A stretch of DNA of 64,000 nt from Pezicula radicicola. Taxonomy: Eukaryota; Ascomycota; Leotiomycetes; Helotiales; Dermateaceae. The stretch covers positions 425,956 through 489,955 of the forward strand of contig PDUO01000011.1 in the NCBI GenBank assembly GCA_003008705.1, in the 5' to 3' direction. The notes below the pieces were generated by a model that had not been told where the DNA came from, did not search any database, and was given only the letters and a program-made list of their open reading frames with translations. Numbering within the stretch: position 1 is the first letter of the stretch; each line of letters begins with the position of its first letter. Positions 21,912 through 34,028 of the stretch are shown here, piece after piece. A program made the position numbers and the translations under genes.

Positions 21912-23321
21912 CTCTTTGGGGAGTTGGATACTGATGATGTTGATGTCTACACCTTCTTTTTTTTTCTGTTGGTTGTAGTGCTTCTACGAGTTGGTAGGCT
22001 GGAACGAGGTTAAAGAGTGAGAATTGGCATGTTGTAGCTTATCCCTTACTCTATCTTATAGAAGATGGGTCCTCTAAGGATAAAGCTACGCTTTAGAAGT
22101 TAATAGAAGGCGGTTACAAAGAGCTATTATTGGCTTTTCAAGTGTTGCTTCGTTCTAAGGACCAGCCATCCAGTGAATGATCTAGAGCGATAGGGGTGTA
22201 GGGGATTTGAAATTATACATCATGGTGTTTTGATAACCAGTAAGAGGACAGGTTAGGGCTCGGTATAATATGTATAGAGTTCTTCTATGATGGTAAGCAA
22301 ATAAAATTCTATTACAGTAACATTCTAAACCTTAGTGGTTTCTAACACTTATAGTAACTTGTCTTACTTCTATAATTACCTTACAGTGACTTGCCTTACC
22401 TCTACACTTGTAACGCTTAGGCCACCTATTAAAATAATTTAATTAATTAATTATTAAAAAGCACTATATACTTCTTGGAAGGAGGTACAACGGAGAAGAA
22501 GATTTGTTTCCCGGGGGGCGGGGTTGCTACCAAATTAACTTTCTTGGCGTAAGCCTTAGTATAATCTTAGTAGTTGTTTTTTTCCTAGGTATTTAAGGTT
22601 TATAAATAAGGTTATTTCTCTATTTAGAGCTATAGACGAGGGCATTTTAGGCTATTTCATGCATAAATCTAAGCAATTTGCCTCTGGCAATACTACCTTA
22701 GGCTGTAATATAGGCTCTGAAATCGAATTATATACGCTCTACACCCCGCGCCTCACCAATATTTTATAGTTTATAAGAAATATCTCTAAGATAAACTATT
22801 TCTTTATTATCTAATTTCTTGCTAAAACCCTATTATTAAAATGCTTGTAGAAATTCTAGCACCTAGATATAAGGAATATCCTTGGTTATATAGTAGTAGC
22901 GAAGAGTTACTACAAATGGACTGTTGTTGTACTGTAGTGTCTTCAAAAACTTACCCTTAAGGCTGCTTGCACGGCATGGTGTGCAACCTGTCACAGCAAT
23001 CGTCTTTGAGTCGGATACAAACATCGGCTTTCTATAGTCTCGATCAGCTCTGCAGGCTATCATTCCATCAACTGTCAAGCTATATACCGAGCCTTGTGAG
23101 GGGGAGCATCTCGTGATAGTCTATTTCAGATTCCCAAGCATTGGCATGCAAGCCACCAGAGCCTTGAATTTAATCGGCCACTTACAACTTCTTTTTTGCC
23201 TGAAACGTTATAGAAGGATTCCAATATAGTGGAATCCTTGTCCATTGCTACATTATAATTTGCCTTTCATTTCCACCGCTCAACATGCTTCAACTTCAAC
23301 TCCGCAAGATATCCCTCTACA
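21912..23321. other. Intergenic, AT-rich centre
   Basis: Contains a strongly AT-rich block (about 22290-22860), including TTAATTAATTAATTATT near 22438, with no coding frame; it looks like a RIP-degraded repeat. The last 200 bp are the promoter of the next gene. Confidence 0.4.
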
Positions 23322-25339
23322 ATGAGCGGTAATCAAGACAATCTTCCAGCAGGCTCAAATGCCGTATACACAGGATTTTGGTTTAATTGGGATCGCGGGA
23401 GAGTTTTTGGCGCAACTCTCACTCTCCGAGACAAAGACGCTGCCACCCTCGTTGCTGCACTTGCAGTCCTTGTGACATTTGCTGGAAATAGATCCTGGTT
23501 TTTATGGCGATACGTTTGGCATTCGCTTTTCCTGAACAAAGCACACAAAACGACTAAAGTTCAAGGGCATCGAAGGAAGCAACAGGTCCTTTTGCGGAAC
23601 TCCGAGACGGCCGGTGGAGCCCTAGTAGGGTTGTCTGAGGACTGGCTTGGTTTTGGTCTTTTACGCACCATACGTTCGCCCAAAGATATTCTGCTCGGAG
23701 GCTTCGTGTGTGGTTTGTGTTCTCAACGTCTATTCGTACTGGACAATGCTGATTCAGGGTTGCAGTTCACTGGATATCTTTCATCGCTCTAGGAATCCTT
23801 GTATCTCAGATTGTTGTTAGTAATGTCGTGATTTCAAAGTCCCTCCCAACGTGCGGAAGTTGGCTCCCCTCAAGCGGAAATTATACGGACACCGATTTCT
23901 ATTACACGAATGAAGAGCTTTTGCTAAACCAGACTCTGAATGCCGAAAGCTATGTCCGAAGTTGTTATCCTCGAGGCGGTTCTCAGGGCATTCTCGACTG
24001 CGGCAAATTTGCATCCAGGTTCCTTGAGCACAGAATAGAGAACGAGGTATCTTGTCCTTTCGAACCAACAATATGCTTGCCAAACGCATCGTCTGCTTTA
24101 TTAATGGAGTCCTCAAATATCACATTGAGCGAACTCGGAATCAACAGCAAATACGGGAAAACCATATCTCTCAGGAGACGGAGCACCTGCGCTGTTATAA
24201 ACACAGATGCGTTCCAGACTAGGGTCTTAACTTCAGACGACGTTTCATACCTCCAACAAAACGAGACCGAGACATACTTTTCCTTTGCGAAGGATTCCAC
24301 AACTGGGGAAGATCTTGAAGTCTACTTTCGAAATATCCATGTCGGTATCGACTACGAACTTTCATCGTACTACTTCGTACAAGACCCAGAATACATTGCA
24401 GCCCCGATCCGGCCGAATGCTTTCACCAGTAACGAGGTTAGTACGATACTCCTTCATAGTACAGGAGTTGTGTTCCTAGAGATGCAAGATGATCCATTCT
24501 TTTCCGTACACAGCGAAATCGAACTCAGCAACGAAACCGGAACTCTCCCGGCGGGATATCAGCTCTTTGAAATGGACAAGTTGCTGAATGTCATAGCCTG
24601 TGATGAGCGGGCTCAGTTCTGCAGCTCAGCTACAGGTCAGTGTACCGAATGGCATGGGCTTTTACGCGGCATAGAAGCCAACAAGTCCGACTACCAGACG
24701 CTTCTTGGCGAAGATGGCATCAAGCTTGGCTCGGACGATGAACTTGACCTTCTGGCTGCAATGCTTCTTGTGAAAGCATTGCTTCATGATACTGCTCTGC
24801 CCAGTAGTATCCAAGGGAGGGGTGGAGCTGCTGCGCTCCAGGCATCACGCTACCTTTCTCAGGGAACGCAAATCCGTCTCATGCCCGACCAATGGAAGTT
24901 TGAGCTACAATATTGGTTCATGATGGCATTAGCTCAGCTGCAACTTGGTATCTTCGATACGATAGATCGTCCCGTGAACATGGATTCCAGTCGAGTATAC
25001 AATTCGTGGCAGAGAGACTTTAGGGCATTGTTAAGGCTATGCGGAAGGGTAAAGTTCAAAGATCCAGATCATACTTCTTTGAGCACACTAGGAATTGCTA
25101 TTGTGGTTGCATTTTCTGGTCTCTTAGCCCTGACAAGTTTGGTGGGAATGAGTTTGGCGTGGTTTCGCTGGACAAAGAAATGGAACTTTGTTACGAAATG
25201 GGAGCAAAACGAGGTCATTTCTTTATTTGCAAAGGCTCAGCTTGAATCAGAGTTGGAAGAGGAGGCTGAAGTTCCGTCACGGCCTACGAATGATCAGATG
25301 AACCAGATGGATCCTTTCTTAATGGTTCATGAAACATAA
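23322..25339 (+). CDS. Fungal multi-pass membrane protein of unknown function (655 aa)
   Basis: Belongs to a widespread, expanded filamentous-fungal family without known function; I recall the pattern, not a name. Two exons: 23322-23707 and 23758-25339, intron about 50 nt; an alternative is 23713-23765. The N-terminal part carries FNWDRGRVFGATLTLRDKDA, then helix AATLVAALAVLVTFAG and the Arg/Lys-rich segment HRRKQQVLLRNSETAGGA. A second hydrophobic stretch follows the intron (WISFIALGILVSQIVV). A long Cys/Asn-glycosylation-rich loop of about 450 residues is probably extracellular, and the last helix near the C-terminus is LGIAIVVAFSGLLALTSLVG. The topology suggests a surface protein. No motif indicates an enzyme. 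Confidence 0.8.
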
Positions 25340-27080
25340 TTTTGGATTTCTTACAAGAACATTATAAGTACCTAATGAACAAGCCTTTGTCGCTCCCCAG
25401 AATCAGAGGTGATCCTCAGGTAGTAGACCTACGGTAAGTGCTCTACCTCAACAATAATGCATAATCGTCGGGTTCGCTTAGGCTTCCCTTCTACTGTCGC
25501 TCCTCGCTAGTAGTCGGGGAAAGCAAATGCGTCACGAAAGCAAACGCGTAGCCGAATTATTGAAATTGATACAATTTCCTAGCAAAACACACTAAAATAC
25601 TATCTGCAACTATGTAGTAGGATGTTGAATGACTGAATAAATATATAATAGAATATGAAGATATACGTGGCCTAGAATAGAGTAATTTCTACATTATTAT
25701 CGGAGGACCGCATTAACATCAAGCGTTGCACTTATAGAGAAATACTTATAATACCTTCTTAGGCATTTAGTATAATGTCCCTCTACACCATAGGACTATC
25801 AATCAAGAACCAAGCACTACGCAGCTTAACATTATACCTATTCTAGGAATCTTCACGTTTTACTAAGCTCTATAACTAATAGCTTTAAATATAGCAAAGC
25901 TAGCTCGGGGTACTATGTAGTATCTTATTAGGTCTATAGGTAGTATACGCAGAGGCTAGAGATCCTCTATAGCTAGAGCGTTCAGAGGAACAGAGGACAA
26001 GCCAAAGGTGGGTTAGTATTACTTTATATTATTTTCGTTTCGAGATATATATACTGTTATTAGGAAAAGAAGCAGCCGTATACTTAAGATAACTCTCCCA
26101 ACCGCGAACGATCCTTAATCCCTCGACCTATCGCGATGTTAACTTCGGAATTCGAAGTAGTACAATGAACCCGCTAGAACGCCCTCCGAGCCTCTAGAAA
26201 CTAGAGCCTAAACTCCCTATTGATAGAGTTAAGCTTGGAGACCAAGATAGGGGTCCACTAGCTCTTTCGTCGGAAGAGGAAGTAATTTTCTACTTGTAGA
26301 ACTTAATAACCTATTATCTAAATAACATTATAAGTAGCTTTATTCATCTCGTTTCGTCGAATTAGTTCGTTGATTTTGGACTTACCAAGTCAATCGCTAT
26401 TATCAATATAGATCGGTTTTAATATTGTCTTATTTCGTGCCTTGCCAGAGTGCAGCGCCTAAACCGGCACGCCCAGATTAGCTTTAGCCCATACGGCAAC
26501 ATCGAATTGCTCCTAATTTGTATGGGAAATAATGCTCTAGGGTGCCTGTTTGCTGCCAAACGCTCCCGTAGTGGGGCTAAAACTAACTATATACATAGAC
26601 TATAGAGATGGTGGGTGGGGAAAACGAAGCTTTCGATGAAAATCGTACTATTGATGAAGAGAGGAAGATTTTACTGACGAGCAGTAATTTTATATGAGCC
26701 TTGCACTAAATTATGCTGCGGCAGAGCCCGACTCCACTCTTTCATAAAACAGGCACTTAAATTAAAGTTATAGTTTTTGACCTATTTTACTTTAGAGCTT
26801 ATTTTGTTGTTTCTGACTAGGAGGGGACCAGACGTTAGAGTCCTACGTAACGAGCGGACGATTAACGTCTGTCTAACTATAAGTAGAGATCTAGCCACAT
26901 TTATACTAACTACAAAGTAATCTTACAAGAATCCTTCTATGCTGACTAAGTCGTACGACTGACTAAGCAGAACAGAGCACGTGATTAGTATTTGACAACT
27001 TTCGCGAGAAATAAATAGTATTGCATTTCCTCCAAGCACCTTAACCTTTAATTGAACACTCTTTAATCAATATACGCGAC
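25340..27080. other. AT-rich, gene-poor intergenic DNA
   Basis: No supported gene. Composition and abundant stops suggest old repeat relics. A 29-codon frame at 26608 (MVGGENEAFDENRTIDEE) is too short to call. CTGACTAAG is repeated on both sides of GTCGTACGAC at about 26941-26970. Confidence 0.4.
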
Positions 27081-27818
27081 ATGGCCTTCAAGGGCTTCAT
27101 TCGCAAAGTCTGCATCGCTTTAGGAGTACTTGTCCTATTACTAGTACTCATTATTTTCGGTATAGTGCTTCGCGCACTACCCTCGCAAAAAAGCATTCCT
27201 CCTTTCGACAAAGTCTGGACATCTGACGTGTATACTGAGCACTTCATCAATCCTGACAATTGGCGACATATCGAAACGTTTGTATGCCAGACATTTGTCC
27301 CGTATGATCAGATTCGTCCTGAGCTCGCGGATAATAAGAATGCTTTTGCTCCTGAGGTCTTTCGCCTCTTGTGGGATGCGAAAAACGCGTATGGTAATTT
27401 ATATTATGATCACCTAATAATGGAATCTATGTGTCGCGTGCTGATTTTTCGATTAGGCAAAATCTATGCACCTTCGATTGAAGGACCTATCATTGGGTCA
27501 ATCGGTGGGACAGAATCTATTCGAGCGGAGGTGGTTCATAGGAGCGATATGGAAGTGGCATTCACAATCACGAATGCTTTCAACGGGTATGTGGGTGGCC
27601 TAGAGACTGTTGAGGTAGAGATGCTGGAGACGGGTGCAATGATAGAACTCAAGTATATCTGGCATAATCCGCACCTGCCGTCGCCATGGAAGTTTCAGTG
27701 GTTTGGGATTTACCTCCAACTGATAGGTAGAACTGTGTGGCTTCGCGATGTTGTCGCTGGTGTGAGCCAAATCGCCGCTACAGCAGAGGAGGTAGACAAT
27801 CTGCATAGAGATTTATAA
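27081..27818 (+). CDS. Orphan membrane-anchored protein (245 aa)
   Basis: Not recognised. Intact single exon from ATG 27081 to TAA. Residues about 10-31 form one strongly hydrophobic helix (ALGVLVLLLVLIIFGIVL) flanked by basic residues, so it is a signal anchor or N-in membrane anchor. The rest is soluble and mixed alpha/beta in character, with IEGPIIGSIGGTE, FTITNAFNGYVGG and HNPHLPSPWKFQWFG. There are few Cys and no catalytic motif I know. It is flanked on both sides by AT-rich decayed DNA, and its composition is normal, so it looks like a retained accessory gene. No intron signals interrupt it. Confidence 0.65.
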   Translation: MAFKGFIRKVCIALGVLVLLLVLIIFGIVLRALPSQKSIPPFDKVWTSDVYTEHFINPDNWRHIETFVCQTFVPYDQIRPELADNKNAFAPEVFRLLWDAKNAYGNLYYDHLIMESMCRVLIFRLGKIYAPSIEGPIIGSIGGTESIRAEVVHRSDMEVAFTITNAFNGYVGGLETVEVEMLETGAMIELKYIWHNPHLPSPWKFQWFGIYLQLIGRTVWLRDVVAGVSQIAATAEEVDNLHRDL

Positions 27819-28526
27819 GAGCTGTTATTATGTGTACTTAGATTTCTATATATTTTAGCGGCATCGGTTATATATGCAACAAGCCACCAGTGGGTGTTAG
27901 GGGACGCGGTTCCTAATGCGAGCTTGCCGTCACATGGAGGGTGATAAAGCCGATGTTAATTCTAATTGGTTAGAATTAACGACCAAAGCTAAGCGAGAAG
28001 ATAAGGGGAGGGGCCGGCACAGCAGCAACAGAATATCTATCTACATTCGACTACGCAGAAAAAATTATCTCCTTAACTGTACATTTTAATTACTTTACGG
28101 TAGCCTCTCCTTTTCCTCGTTGGTTCTAGGGGTATGTACGGTCCGTACGAAAGTTACGCCAACGCGGAAGAGCATCGACCTACTTTTCAAGTCCTGACCC
28201 AAGGTTCATCGTTACTGACGAATCGTACTCCTGCCAGGTCGTCATCGTCATCTCAAGTCCAACCAGCCAGGAAGGATGATTGTGGAGGCGTGGGTGATGT
28301 CTGAACTCGGCGCAAACATAATAACCCGGGACGGTCAGTCAATAGTATGTATAAAAATCTTCGTTACCATTGAAAGATATCGGGAAAATACACTTGGAAT
28401 AGAATGCTGCTGTAATCAGCTCTGAGATCCCACGATGTTTATATTTCCTCCGCTGAGTGTAGAGCCGGTGCTGAAGGCAGAGTCTATTTTGAAGATAGAC
28501 TCAGAAGTGATAGGAGACAATTGCTC
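27819..28526. other. Intergenic with a perfect inverted repeat
   Basis: Promoter region of the Zn2Cys6 gene. It contains the 26-bp inverted repeat at 27955-27980 and GTACGG-T-CCGTAC near 28136-28149. No gene seen. Confidence 0.45.
27955..27980. repeat. Perfect 11-bp inverted repeat
   Basis: Arms GTTAATTCTAA and TTAGAATTAAC with a 4-nt spacer TTGG. It lies between the orphan membrane gene and the Zn2Cys6 regulator. It could be a transcription-factor palindrome or the end of a small element. Confidence 0.6.
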
Positions 28527-30368
28527 ATGACACATCACATCCCAGTACAACTCAAACTTCGTGTTGCATCTCCGTCAGTCTTCGGTACTGCTTTCGTACA
28601 TTTGTCTAGTCATTATGATCTATGGGACTAATGGACATCACTTAGGTTGCTGGACCTGTCGAATGAAGAGAGTCAAATGTAACGAAGTCCGCCCGATCTG
28701 CACATGGTGTAAGAGACTCGAGAGGGAATGCCAACCACCGGAGTCCTTCATACGACCAAGCGTCAAGGAGAGGCGAAAAGGATTTGGATCTTTCAAGGAA
28801 CGTGGTGGTGCCCGCTGGAGACCTACGCCTTTGCTGATGAAACCTGAAACGACCCCGACACTCATCTTGGATGATGATAACAGCCAGTCTTCTTCCTTTG
28901 ATGATAATATTTCCATTACTGGTAGCACGGAAGAATCCACTGGTTTCACCCATGACACGGAAAGCATACCATCTGCGAATATTTTCCCAGAAACTACCGT
29001 CATCATTCATGAATCCACAAGCGCTAGGAATTGTAGACTTTCCTATAAGAGTGGTTTGCAGCAATACTTTTCGTCCAAGACAGTATCAGGAATCTCCCCC
29101 GCTCTGTCTCCCTACCATATTACTCTACCAAATTCCCTAACGCTCTCAGCACCTGAGCACTGCGCATTAAAACATTATCAAACAACATTCGCTATTTCGC
29201 GGACTTCGAAGGATCCGCAATGGTCCTTTGTTAGGCTGATCTTACGCATGGCTTCGCATGATGCTATGACGATGCGACTTATGCTGGCAGTTTCTCTCGA
29301 TGATCTCGAAAGCCGGAGGGAAACATCAACATATTTCAGTGTGGTTGCAATGCAGTATTTCGAGATGGGTGCAAGGTCAATGAGACTAGTACTTAGCGGT
29401 GAGAATCAGTGCGATCAATTTGCAATAATGGTCTCATTCTACTATATCTACTTGTTCATGTCAAGGCAGCCTAATATGGACCCGTTCAAGATCAGTCGGT
29501 TAAGCACAGCGATTCTCGCACACATACAGAAACAACTTCTTGATTGGTTTCCCATATCGTTGTATCCTCCTTTCTCTGCAAGTTACTTACCAATGTGGAA
29601 GACTGATATTATAGCGGAGCAGTCTTTCTGGGCTCGTTTGATAACATGGATATATGGACTTGACGTCTCGAGCAGCTTCTATAATTGTGGTGGAAGCCTA
29701 GCCTCTTTTTTCAGCTTAGGGAATAAGATTCAGGGCTTATGGCAAACCTCTAAACCTGTTTTGAATTGAACTGGGGGCCTGGTTATCCTGACGATGAAAT
29801 TGATTCTAGAATCTATCCGTCCATAGACTTTCTCTTGGAGGTTCTGCAACTACGTTATGAGATTGCACAGCAGAACCCGGATTTGTCACCAACTTACGAC
29901 GAGATAGGAGAGAAGTTGAATAATTTGGAACAGGTATGTGCTGCATATAATTAGAATGATTACTAGCTTATAAAAGTTTAGAAGTACTCAACGACTTTTA
30001 AGGCGCCGTTCAGTTGTCGAATATCACCAACAACTGATGCTCGAGTTGCCGTAGATTCCATAATGGCTTTCTATAGCTTGCGGATCTTTTATTTCAGATC
30101 TTCTTCCCAATATCCTTTTGGGACCCCAGCATCTCCGCAGATTCAAAGTGTGCTGAGTTCACTGATCACTCTAGGACATTGGGCTATTGCTGCTGGGAAT
30201 GAATTGGTTCTTGATCACACACAGTGGGCTATTTTCATTGATTGTGTGGAAGCAATAGATGTTAGTGATCGAGATTGGCTATACAACAGAATTACGAGTG
30301 CTCGTTCCAAAGCTACATTGAGGATAATTCGCGAGATTCAGATGAAAGCTGGAGGGATAGGCGGTTAG
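28527..30368 (+). pseudogene. Zn2Cys6 transcription factor, frameshifted
   Basis: Fungal binuclear-cluster regulator with a middle fungal-specific factor domain. The ATG at 28527 starts exon 28527-28560. The 85-nt intron (GTGTTG...GACTAATGG...CTTAG) joins in phase to the cluster CWTCRMKRVKCNE...CTWCKRLERECQ. The frame runs to TGA at 29767-29769 after SKPVLN. The family-like continuation WGPGYPDDEIDSRIYPSIDF is in another frame, and the junction is a TTGAATTGAA tandem duplication at 29761-29770; losing one unit restores the frame. A GTATGT intron 29934-30002 and exon 30003-30368 (VDSIMAFYSLRIFYF) complete the C-terminus. Near 30004-30050 another frame reads VEYHQQLMLELP, so a second small indel is possible. 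No in-phase intron bypasses the first lesion. A sequencing error is the alternative. Confidence 0.7.
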
Positions 30369-30790
30369 ATGTGCCTAAGAATCAAAATTGAAAATATGGT
30401 GAAAGCTTCATATTATATCTTCACCTTAGGTTCTGTATATGTGATTCATTTTAAACAGCTTACACAGCAGAGTGATTGCTAATTAGGTGCAGTCATCGGG
30501 AAAACGATAAAAGATCCGGCCCACCTTCTTACTTTACAGACTTATAAACCTGATATAAAAGCACCGACTTCCTATCAGGGACAAGTAAAAGCTAGAGGAC
30601 GAGATTGAAACCTTTCTTTGACATGTTATGATTGGTCAATAATTGACGACGAACAAGCGAGCAGATAGGTGCTTATGCTGCTTATCTGAGGGGTCACTGG
30701 TATTTCTCTCTGTGTTCCCCGACCATCTCTTCATGACATCCATCTTTCTTTTGATCACAGTAGTTTGATACTCATTTCATTTAAGACAAC
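30369..30790. other. Intergenic, promoter of the M20 gene
   Basis: 422 bp, no gene seen; AT-rich start, then normal promoter-like sequence. Confidence 0.4.
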
Positions 30791-32242
30791 ATGACACAAA
30801 TTACGGTATATCCTCCTCACACACCGGACTTAGCAAATGAGCATGAGAGTGCGAAGAAAGCCATTCTCGATGGCATAGATACACTTGATTCAATCCTACG
30901 GGAAGTAAACCAAAAGGTAAAACACCATCATGAGTGATTATTCTCAGAGCGAACTTACTAAAATAAATTTTTTACAGATACACGATTGTCCTGAACTTGG
31001 TTACAATGAATTCCAAGCCCATGATATCCTTACATCACTACTCGAGCGCCAATCAATCCCAGTCACAAAACATGCATACGGTCTAGAAACCGCATTTGAA
31101 GCCGAAATCGGTACTGGAGGACGACTAATCACCTTCTGTGCAGAATATGATGCCCTTCCAGATGTCGGACATGCATGTGGACACAATTTAATTGCCACAG
31201 CCTCAACATCAGCATTTCTCGGCATCGTTTCAGCGCTAAGAAAATATCCAAAAATCACCGGTCGCGTACGGCTTTTGGGGACTCCGGCGGAAGAAGGAGG
31301 TGGAGGAAAGATCAAACTTATTGAAGCTGGTGCTTTCAAAGATGTGGATGCTGCATTAATGGTTCATCCGAATCCGAAAACTGAAATCAATAAGGATGGG
31401 ACTTCTTATGGGACTTGTCTTGCTGCGACTACATTCCAGGCTCATTTCACGGGTCTTACGGCTCATGCTGGTGCTATGCCTTGGATGGGTATAAATGCTC
31501 TTGATGCTGCAAATTTGGCTTATACAGCTGTTGGTTTGTTGCGTCAACAGTGTAGACCTACTGATCGTATTAATATCATTATTAAGCAGGAAGGGGATAT
31601 GCCTTGTAATATTATTCCTGATCGGGCGACGCTTGATATTGGGGTTCGTTGTGCTACTTGGAAGGAAGTTGGCGTTTTGAGAGGGAAGGTGGAAAATTGT
31701 ATTAGGGGTGCTGCTATTGCTACTGGATGTGAATATACTCTTGAGCATGGGTAAGTAAAATTGTTCTCAAAGTTCATGGATCTTCGATAATTGACTAACC
31801 TTTTCAGAATGCTTCCGTATGCAGAAATCAGACCAAACGAGACTATCTGTACAGAATTTACCAAAGCTATGGCGGAATTAGGTTCAGAATTTATCTGCGA
31901 TTTAAACAACGTCGAAAGAGGTGGGTATGGAACTGATATGGGTAAGTACTTGTAAAGTCCACTCTCTCTTGTTTTGAATCTACTTAACAACGGGGATCGC
32001 TTCTAGGAAATGTAACCTATGAAGTACCGGGTTTCCATGGTACTTTCAGTGTTCCAACTCAGTCTGGAGAAAATATTCATGGTAAGGGCTTCACTCGTGC
32101 TGCTAGTACCGATGAAGCACATAAGTTGGCTATTAAGTGTGGTAAGGGAATGGCTCTTACTGCTTGGAAGATTCTTGTTGATGATTATGTGGCGGAGTGT
32201 GTGAGGCTTGATTTCGAGAATGATAAGTTGAAAAGGTCGTAG
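30791..32242 (+). CDS. M20-family amidohydrolase/peptidase (PM20D2/AbgB-like), 422 aa
   Basis: Zinc-dependent hydrolase of N-acyl amino acids or dipeptide-like amides, probably cytosolic as no signal peptide is present. Exons 30791-30916, 30978-31750, 31808-31941 and 32007-32242 join in phase to 422 aa, with GTAAAA/GTAAGT donors and TTACAG/TTTCAG/TTCTAG acceptors. Motifs in order: IHDCPELGYNEFQAHDIL, CAEYDALPDVGHACGHNLIA (metal ligands His, Asp), GTPAEEGGGGK (catalytic Glu and bridging Glu), MVHPNPK, TGLTAHAGAMPWMGINALDA (dimerisation domain) and, at the end, the FSVPTQSGENIHG region with the final metal-ligand His. All key residues appear intact, unlike the broken genes around it. The substrate is unknown; it may have acted in the same lost pathway. 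Confidence 0.9.
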
Positions 32243-32590
32243 TTTTTATGTCTATTTCAGGATGACTACATAAAGTACAAAAAAACCCAATACTTGTTTT
32301 CTGGAGATATAACTGTATATCATGCCTCGGGGGGTTGGTTTCAATTATATGATCCTCGGAACTGTACTCAGTTTCGGACCAGAAAAAATCCACTCTAGTG
32401 CTCTGAAAAGTACTCTATCTGTACAGAAGTTTATATTACATTATTAGATACGTCTCCCTGATCCGCATCGTATTTTGTCTTGCCAACATTTAATTATAGT
32501 ACAAATTATATGTCTAAAATCATATCCTAGGCCCACTCTACGCAGAGCTAGAGACTATCCTACACGCCATATAGAGCTCAATAATCGATA
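32243..32590. other. Convergent 3' intergenic region
   Basis: Short gap between two converging genes; nothing recognisable. Confidence 0.4.
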
Positions 32591-34028
32591 TTAAACCCAT
32601 GTCGTATTCCAAACCAACAATGACCCCTCCGGAGGACCATAAAGCGTACTAAACTCATCATCCATAGTCTGGCCCTTGGGGCCAAAATAAGGGTTCTCGA
32701 TCTTTCTCTGCAAATGCCGCTGCAGGGACAAAGTCCACGCAAAACTACTCTGCCAGATGCCCGCAAAGCTGCGTGCCCGCAGTAGTACTTCCCAATCAAT
32801 TAGAGCCTGTTGGTCCCACGTTAATGCTTTCATGGCCTGGAGATCCTCAGCATCTTCCTCATTATCGGATAATAGATCAATCTTCGTTGTTATGTTAATA
32901 CTTCGCTCCTTCCATGCCATGATCCGAAATCGCTCTACGTCTGTGGCGTTCCCACTTGCAACATAAATCACGCTGAGGTTCGCTGTGGTTGCATGCTCAA
33001 GGTAGTTTCTTGATTGCACATCATATGGAACGTATTTAGCGTTGGTTGCATCAGAGGCAGTTCGTAGATGCGCTCCAAGATAGGCATTCCCAGTTGGATT
33101 TGTAAAGCTGTCGGCCCGTAATCTTAAATTGAATTTCTTGCTTAAACGCCAGAGTGTGATGCCGGCAAGGCGGCGGACGTCTCTACGGAACTTGAGGATG
33201 CGGCCGAAGTTTCGTGAGAAAATGGGGTTGTCATATGTAGTAGGGAAGACAAAAAGTTGACGGGTAATGCGAACAAGTACTGGAGTAGACTTGCTAGGGT
33301 GGGCGCGGGTGTTGTTGGCAAGGGTGCTGGCGAGCCATTCATCGAAGTATTCACGCCAGGCTTCTGGTTTCGATACTATGTGATTGACATTTTCCATTGG
33401 TTTGTAGAGGGAGGTGGCATCGAGGGATATAAGGCTGTCAATGGTAAGGTCGGGTGTCACCTCTGGGATGAGGCGCAACTCCGAACATCCAATGCGAAGA
33501 GAGTCAAGAAAGTACTTCTCGTCAAAGAAAGTAGATAAGGGCGATATGTTGTCCGTTTCCAGGATAGAAAGATCAGATTGTGAACGAGCGATGATTACGG
33601 GGACAATGAGAGCAGCTATTCAGCTGACCATTAGCATTCCTATGTAGTGTCCCCTTTAAGTCATATTAGAAAAAAAGAAACGTACCTCCAGCCTCAATAG
33701 AATATCTCACACAATTCAACAATTCGTTCCTCACATTGCCAATGCCTCCTGAAATATCATCACATTTAAACACCAAGCCCTCTTGCCACCGCGTTCTCTG
33801 GCACAATTCGCGAAGTCCTGTGTCATCATACGGGCCATCAATCTCAGCATCTAGGACCATATTAATAAATACATCCTTCTCATTTAACACATCATCACTA
33901 CTGCCAACAACATCAACAATGGCCGAGCTTATCCGCGTACGCTGGTTGTATAGAAACGTCGTCCATAGTACGACAAGCACAAATACCGCAATGACGAGGA
34001 AAGATTATTGGGATCTAGGGAGGCTCAT
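32591..34028 (-). pseudogene. Fungal fucosyltransferase-like protein with N-terminal stop
   Basis: Resembles type II Golgi proteins with an O-fucosyltransferase-like fold found in filamentous fungi. Exon 1 34028-33686, intron 33616-33685 (GTACGT...AATAG), exon 2 33615-32591. The ATG at 34028 gives MSLPRSQ and then an in-frame TAA, immediately followed in frame by the membrane anchor SFLVIAVFVLVVLWTTFLY. Downstream features are LVFKCDDISGGIGNVRNELL, ALIVPVIIARS, AYLGAHLRTASD (acceptor or sugar-nucleotide loop with Arg), VIYVASGNATDVERF and WEVLLRARSFAGIWQSSFAW. The rest of the frame is open. No splice acceptor after the TAA rescues the anchor; the next Met in the frame lies after it (NMVLDAEIDGPY), which would give a cytosolic, probably inactive protein. 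The lesion is one codon, compatible with CAA to TAA. Confidence 0.6.

Noticed and set aside
29758..29809. GT...CTGAC...TAG intron across the regulator lesion
   Set aside because: It is 52 nt, so it leaves the wrong frame and hits a TGA shortly after; it does not rescue the gene.
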